Below, piece after piece: positions 13,761-16,860 of a DNA stretch of 16,860 bases. Origin of the DNA: JBGOUV01 sp041477815. Its GTDB lineage: Bacteria > Acidobacteriota > Terriglobia > Bryobacterales > JACQDG01. Both the position numbers and the translations under genes were made by a program. The notes under the pieces are model-generated. The model ran no database searches, was not told where the DNA came from, and saw only the letters and a program-made list of their open reading frames with translations. Within the stretch, counting starts at the first letter, position 1, and every line of letters begins with the position of its first letter. The stretch lies in contig JBGOUV010000111.1 of NCBI GenBank assembly GCA_041477815.1, positions 1-16,860 on the forward strand, written 5' to 3'.

Positions 13761-14864
13761 ATGAGAAAGCTTCTTCTCGCCGGCGCGTGGGTAGCGATGA
13801 TCGCCATCGGGCTGACCTTTTTGAAGCCCTTGCGCCAAACGCGGCCGCCGGATTTCATGCCCTTCTACTTTGCGGGAAAGCTGGCGGCGAGCGGCCAGAT
13901 CGCCCAGATCTATCATCGGCCGGCCTATCAGCCGCTGATCGCCGAGCTCCGCGCCACCGGCGAGCGCATGCACCCGCTGGACGCTCACTATTTCATCCGT
14001 CCAGCCTTTCAGGCCTACTTCTATATCCCGTTCACGCTATTTTCGTATCCGGCGGCGTCGAGGCTGGCGATCGGCGTGAACCTGGTCCTGCTGGCGGTGT
14101 TGATCTGGAAGCTCCCGGCGTGGTTTCCGGTTCCTGTGGCGGTGCGGCCGTGGATGGCCGGCTTTATGCCTTTCTTGTGGTCGATTGGAATTGGGCAGGA
14201 CACGCTACTGCTGACCCTGCTGATCGCCTACAGCCTGCACCTGGCGGGAAAGGGACATGACCTCCAGGCCGGACTCCTGCTGGGCCTCACGGTCTACAAG
14301 CCGCACCTGGTGTGGCTGCTGCCCCTGGCCCTGCTGGCCAGCGGACGCCGGAAGATGGTCGGCTGCTTCCTGGCCGTGGCCAGCTCCTTGGCCGCGCTTT
14401 CGTTCGCCGCCGTCGGCCGGGCGGGCGTGCGGGAGTATCTGGAACTGGTCCAAAGGCCCTCGTCGGACCATCTGCCCGAGACCATGGGCAACGTCCGGGC
14501 CCTGGGCCTGCAGTGGGGCGCGACGGCCGGAGTGGCGGCTGCCCTGCTGGCCGTGGCGTGCTTCGGGATCGTGCTTCTCAAAGGCTCCTGGCACGCCCGC
14601 ACGGCCGCCGCCCTGTTCACCGCCCTGCTGCTGAGTCCCCATACCTATTGGCAGGATTACTCACTGGCGGCATTAGCCGCCCTGCTGCTCGGCCATTCCG
14701 TCGGACTCTACCTATTGCTCCTGCCCTGGCCGTACTTCTACCCGCGGGGCGACATGGTCCCGTGGACCCTCCTGGCCCTCGGCTTCCTGATAACCGCCGC
14801 CGCCGGGCCGTTCGCGGCCCGCTGGTGGCGCCACCCGGCCCCGGCCTGCTCCCCCACCTCATGA
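13761..14864 (+). CDS. GT87 (DUF2029) family membrane glycosyltransferase, paralog 1
   Basis: 367 residues with about nine membrane helices. GT87 features are the first-loop PPDFMPFYFAGKLAASGQIA (Asp31 in the position of the catalytic acidic residue of GT-C enzymes), the following IYHRPAYQPL, the mid-protein GLTVYKPHLVWLLPLALL and the late SPHTYWQDYSLAALAAL. The family includes mycobacterial PimE, a polyprenol-phosphate-mannose-dependent mannosyltransferase; sugar and acceptor here are unknown. The ATG at 13761 has no visible Shine-Dalgarno. The stop overlaps the start of the next paralog as ATGA. Confidence 0.82.
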   Translation: MRKLLLAGAWVAMIAIGLTFLKPLRQTRPPDFMPFYFAGKLAASGQIAQIYHRPAYQPLIAELRATGERMHPLDAHYFIRPAFQAYFYIPFTLFSYPAASRLAIGVNLVLLAVLIWKLPAWFPVPVAVRPWMAGFMPFLWSIGIGQDTLLLTLLIAYSLHLAGKGHDLQAGLLLGLTVYKPHLVWLLPLALLASGRRKMVGCFLAVASSLAALSFAAVGRAGVREYLELVQRPSSDHLPETMGNVRALGLQWGATAGVAAALLAVACFGIVLLKGSWHARTAAALFTALLLSPHTYWQDYSLAALAALLLGHSVGLYLLLLPWPYFYPRGDMVPWTLLALGFLITAAAGPFAARWWRHPAPACSPTS

Positions 14865-15997
14865 AGAGACTCTTGCCGGCGGTAGCTTGGGTGGCGGCCG
14901 TGGCGCTGGCCGGGACCTTGCTGTACCCCGCCCGCAGCATGCTCGGTCTGCACGCCCCGCAGCCGTACTTCGCGCCCGATTTCATGCAGTTTTACTTCGC
15001 CGGGCAGCTCGCCGCCCGTGGCCAGATCGCCCAGCTCTACAATCGGGCCGCCTACGAGCCGCTGGCGCGAGAGGTGGACCTGCCGCCGGACCGGCTCGGT
15101 GTCTACCCCATCCTGCGGCCGGCCTTCGTCGCCTACTTCTGCATTCCGCTGACCTGGTTTCCATACCGGACAGCGCTAATGCTGGTGACGCTTGGAAATC
15201 TGGCCTTGTGCGGTGTGTTGGCCTGGAAGTTGCCGGCCTGGTTCTCGCTTCCCCGTTCCTGGAGTATCGGCCTGTCCGCCTTCTTTCCATTCGTGTGGTG
15301 CATCGGGCTCGTCCAGGACATCCTGCTCCTCACCGCCTTAATGGCCTGGTCGCTTTACTCGTTGTCCCGCGGCCATTCGGCGCGAGCGGGAATCCTGCTG
15401 GGCCTGTGCGTCTTCAAGCCGCACTTGGTTTGGCTGCTTCCAGTCGCTTGGTGGGCCGGGGGCAAGCGCAAGGCCGCGGGATGGTTTGCAGGCACCGCCC
15501 TGACCCTGGCGCTGATCTCGTTCCTTTCCCTCGGCATCCACGGAGTTCGGGAGTGGATGGGTCTGCTGCGCCAGCCCTACCAGGACTATGGGCCGGATAC
15601 CATGGGCAACTTGCGGGCCCTGGGGCTTCACTTTGGCCCGGCTGCCGCGTACCTGGCCGGCGGACTGGTCCTGGCCTGCCTGGGTCTGATCCTGTGGCGC
15701 GGCTCCTGGAACCAGAAGATGTCGGCAGCGGTTCTGGCCGGACTCCTTCTGAGCCCGCATACCTACCCGTACGATTTTTCTCTGCTGGCCGTGGTCGCGG
15801 TCCTGGCGGCGCATGCGGCGGTGCGGTACGCGGTCCTGTTGCCGTGGCCCTACTTCTATCCGGTGCAGAACTCGCTGCCGTGGATCCTGGGGATGCTGGC
15901 TTATTTGGTGGTGCTGGCCGCCCAGCCAGCCTCGGTTCCGAACGAGCCACCCCTGGGCGCTGCCGTCGGCCGGGAGCGTGTTGGTTCGTCCGCCTGA
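14861..15997 (+). CDS. GT87 (DUF2029) family membrane glycosyltransferase, paralog 2
   Basis: 378 residues starting MKRLLPAVAWVAAVALAGTL. The first-loop motif is APDFMQFYFAGQLAARGQIA (Asp40) followed by QLYNRAAYEPL. The central GLCVFKPHLVWLLPVAWW and the late SPHTYPYDFSLLAVVAV match paralog 1, with which it shares clear but moderate protein identity. The ATG at 14861 overlaps the stop of paralog 1 by 4 nt, so the two are translationally coupled; a longer frame upstream to 14312 is a shadow inside paralog 1. The C-terminal tail (QPASVPNEPPLGAAVGRERV) is polar and cytoplasmic or unstructured. It is nearly identical at DNA level to paralog 3. Confidence 0.82.
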   Translation: MKRLLPAVAWVAAVALAGTLLYPARSMLGLHAPQPYFAPDFMQFYFAGQLAARGQIAQLYNRAAYEPLAREVDLPPDRLGVYPILRPAFVAYFCIPLTWFPYRTALMLVTLGNLALCGVLAWKLPAWFSLPRSWSIGLSAFFPFVWCIGLVQDILLLTALMAWSLYSLSRGHSARAGILLGLCVFKPHLVWLLPVAWWAGGKRKAAGWFAGTALTLALISFLSLGIHGVREWMGLLRQPYQDYGPDTMGNLRALGLHFGPAAAYLAGGLVLACLGLILWRGSWNQKMSAAVLAGLLLSPHTYPYDFSLLAVVAVLAAHAAVRYAVLLPWPYFYPVQNSLPWILGMLAYLVVLAAQPASVPNEPPLGAAVGRERVGSSA

Positions 15998-16860
15998 GGA
16001 TGCCGCGATGGAGACTGCCACGGCTGCAAGCGCGCTCCCCGACAGCAGGAAGACCGCCGGGATCCAGAGACGACTCCTGCCGGCCGCGGCTTGGGTTGCG
16101 GCGATACTTCTGGCCGGGACCTTGCTGTACCCCGCCCGCAACATGCTCAACCTGCACGCCCCGCAGCGGTACTTCCCGCCCGATTTCATGCAGTTCTACT
16201 TCGCCGGGAAGCTTGCCGCCCGTGGCCAGATCGCCCAGCTCTACAATCAGGCCGCCCACGAGCCACTAGTGCAGGAAGTCGGCCTGCGCCCGGAGCAGGC
16301 CGGCTCCTACCCCATTATTCGGCCGGCCTTTGTCGCCTATTTCTGCATTCCGCTGACCTGGTTTCCGTACCGGACGGCGCTCCTGCTGGTGACGCTTGGA
16401 AATCTGGCTCTGGTGGGTCTGCTGGCCTGGAAGTTACCGGCCTGGTTCTCGCTTCCCGGTTCCTGGCGTGTGTGGCTTTTCGCCTTCTATCCCTTCGTGT
16501 GGTCCATCGGGTTCGCCCAGGACATCCTGCTCCTCACCGCCCTGATGGCCGGGTCGTTTTACTTTTTGTCCCGCGGCCATTCCGCGCGAGCGGGAATCCT
16601 ATTGGGCCTGTGCGTCTTCAAGCCGCACCTGGTTTGGCTGATTCCAGTCGCTTGGTGGGCCGGGGGCAAGCGCAAGGCCGCGGGATGGTTTGCAGCCACC
16701 GCCCTGACCCTGGCGCTGATCTCGTTCCTTTCCATTGGCGTCGAAGGAGCTCGAGAGTGGATGGGCCTGCTGCGCCAGCCCTACTCGGACTATAAGCCGG
16801 AGACCATGGGCAACCTGCGGGCCCTGGGGCTTCACTTTGGCCCGGCTGTCGCGTACCTGG
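14865..16860 (+). repeat. 1204-bp tandem duplication of a GT87 gene
   Basis: Bases from about 14865 to 15656 align with about 16069 to 16860 at a constant offset of 1204 bp; anchor points at 14870/16074, 14911/16115, 15400/16604 and 15656/16860 all keep this offset. Long stretches are identical, for example around 15455-15490 against 16659-16694, and most differences are substitutions. The second unit runs off the right edge, so further copies may follow. Confidence 0.85.
16008..16860 (+). CDS. GT87 (DUF2029) family membrane glycosyltransferase, paralog 3 (cut by window edge)
   Basis: The frame from the ATG at 16008 stays open to the right edge (284 codons). It has a 20-residue polar extension (METATAASALPDSRKTAGIQ) before the first helix that paralog 2 lacks. 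The remainder closely tracks paralog 2: FPPDFMQFYFAGKLAARGQI (Asp59), YPIIRPAFVAYFCIPLTWFP and CVFKPHLVWLIPVAWW. The Shine-Dalgarno GAGG at 15996-15999 overlaps the stop of paralog 2, 8 nt before the ATG, so this gene continues the operon. Donor and acceptor are unknown. Confidence 0.8.
   Translation, partial: METATAASALPDSRKTAGIQRRLLPAAAWVAAILLAGTLLYPARNMLNLHAPQRYFPPDFMQFYFAGKLAARGQIAQLYNQAAHEPLVQEVGLRPEQAGSYPIIRPAFVAYFCIPLTWFPYRTALLLVTLGNLALVGLLAWKLPAWFSLPGSWRVWLFAFYPFVWSIGFAQDILLLTALMAGSFYFLSRGHSARAGILLGLCVFKPHLVWLIPVAWWAGGKRKAAGWFAATALTLALISFLSIGVEGAREWMGLLRQPYSDYKPETMGNLRALGLHFGPAVAYL

Noticed and set aside
14312..14860. N-terminal extension of GT87 paralog 2 inside paralog 1
   Set aside because: Sequence has shadow composition; the ATG at 14861 aligns with the family N-terminus and overlaps the upstream stop as ATGA.
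15338..16259. Long antisense ORFs opposite GT87 paralogs 2 and 3 (over 280 codons)
   Set aside because: They are stop-free because of GC-rich codon bias in the sense genes, contain Pro/Arg/Gly/Gln-rich sequence with no domain motif, and repeat with the duplication.
1..16860. tRNA, rRNA, CRISPR array, insertion sequence or phage genes
   Set aside because: I looked for cloverleaf-like segments, regular short repeats and transposase or integrase motifs and saw none.

Overview
This GC-rich window carries a nearly complete tad (tight adherence, type IVb Flp pilus) cluster on the minus strand and an array of membrane glycosyltransferase genes at the right end. Gene content and protein style (Tad locus with two TadE-like genes, a cysteine-rich TadG, DUF192 and PilZ genes in the operon, a YVTN-type beta-propeller protein beside the secretin) suggest an Acidobacteriota relative of Solibacter/Bryobacter. 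This placement is inference from protein style; no rRNA or other marker is present.

Minus strand, in transcription order: GT-C membrane glycosyltransferase (13659-12151); a control region with two operator-like inverted repeats (12150-12100); Flp prepilin (11950-11756); prepilin peptidase TadV (11689-11174); CpaB/RcpC (11154-10234); CpaE/TadZ (10216-9047); ATPase CpaF/TadA (9047-7767); TadB (7734-6766); TadC (6756-5842); a 31-residue membrane microprotein (5810-5715); DUF192 protein (5714-5157); PilZ protein (5178-4783); two TadE-like minor pilins (4786-4262 and 4265-3831); TadG (3828-2245). From tadV to tadG the genes are 32 nt or less apart and several overlap, so they are probably one transcript. 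A good intrinsic terminator follows tadG. The secretin CpaC/RcpA (1572-223) has its own leader and promoter region and is followed by a truncated YVTN-repeat secreted protein (209 to the left edge).

The 672-bp tadG-secretin gap is the most unusual part. It holds a degenerate second copy of the secretin gene start (ribosome binding site, start codon and signal-peptide codons), three diverged copies of a leader motif, a perfect 20-bp palindrome and two hairpins followed by T-rich tracts. The hairpin in the real secretin start and its counterpart in the degenerate copy differ at two positions, and both changes keep base pairing on the minus-strand RNA. The tad operon terminator appears to be built from this duplicated gene start.

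Plus strand, right end: three consecutive GT87 (DUF2029) polyprenol-phosphate-dependent glycosyltransferase genes (13761-14864, 14861-15997, 16008 to the right edge). The second and third are a recent tandem duplication with an exact 1204-bp period and no indel in the stretches compared. Together with the divergent GT-C gene they suggest an envelope glycan or glycolipid function next to the pilus genes.

Working model: TadV processes Flp and TadE-like pilins; CpaF, TadB and TadC form the inner-membrane motor; CpaE positions it; CpaB and the secretin form the outer channel; PilZ may bring c-di-GMP control. The roles of the microprotein and the DUF192 protein are unknown.
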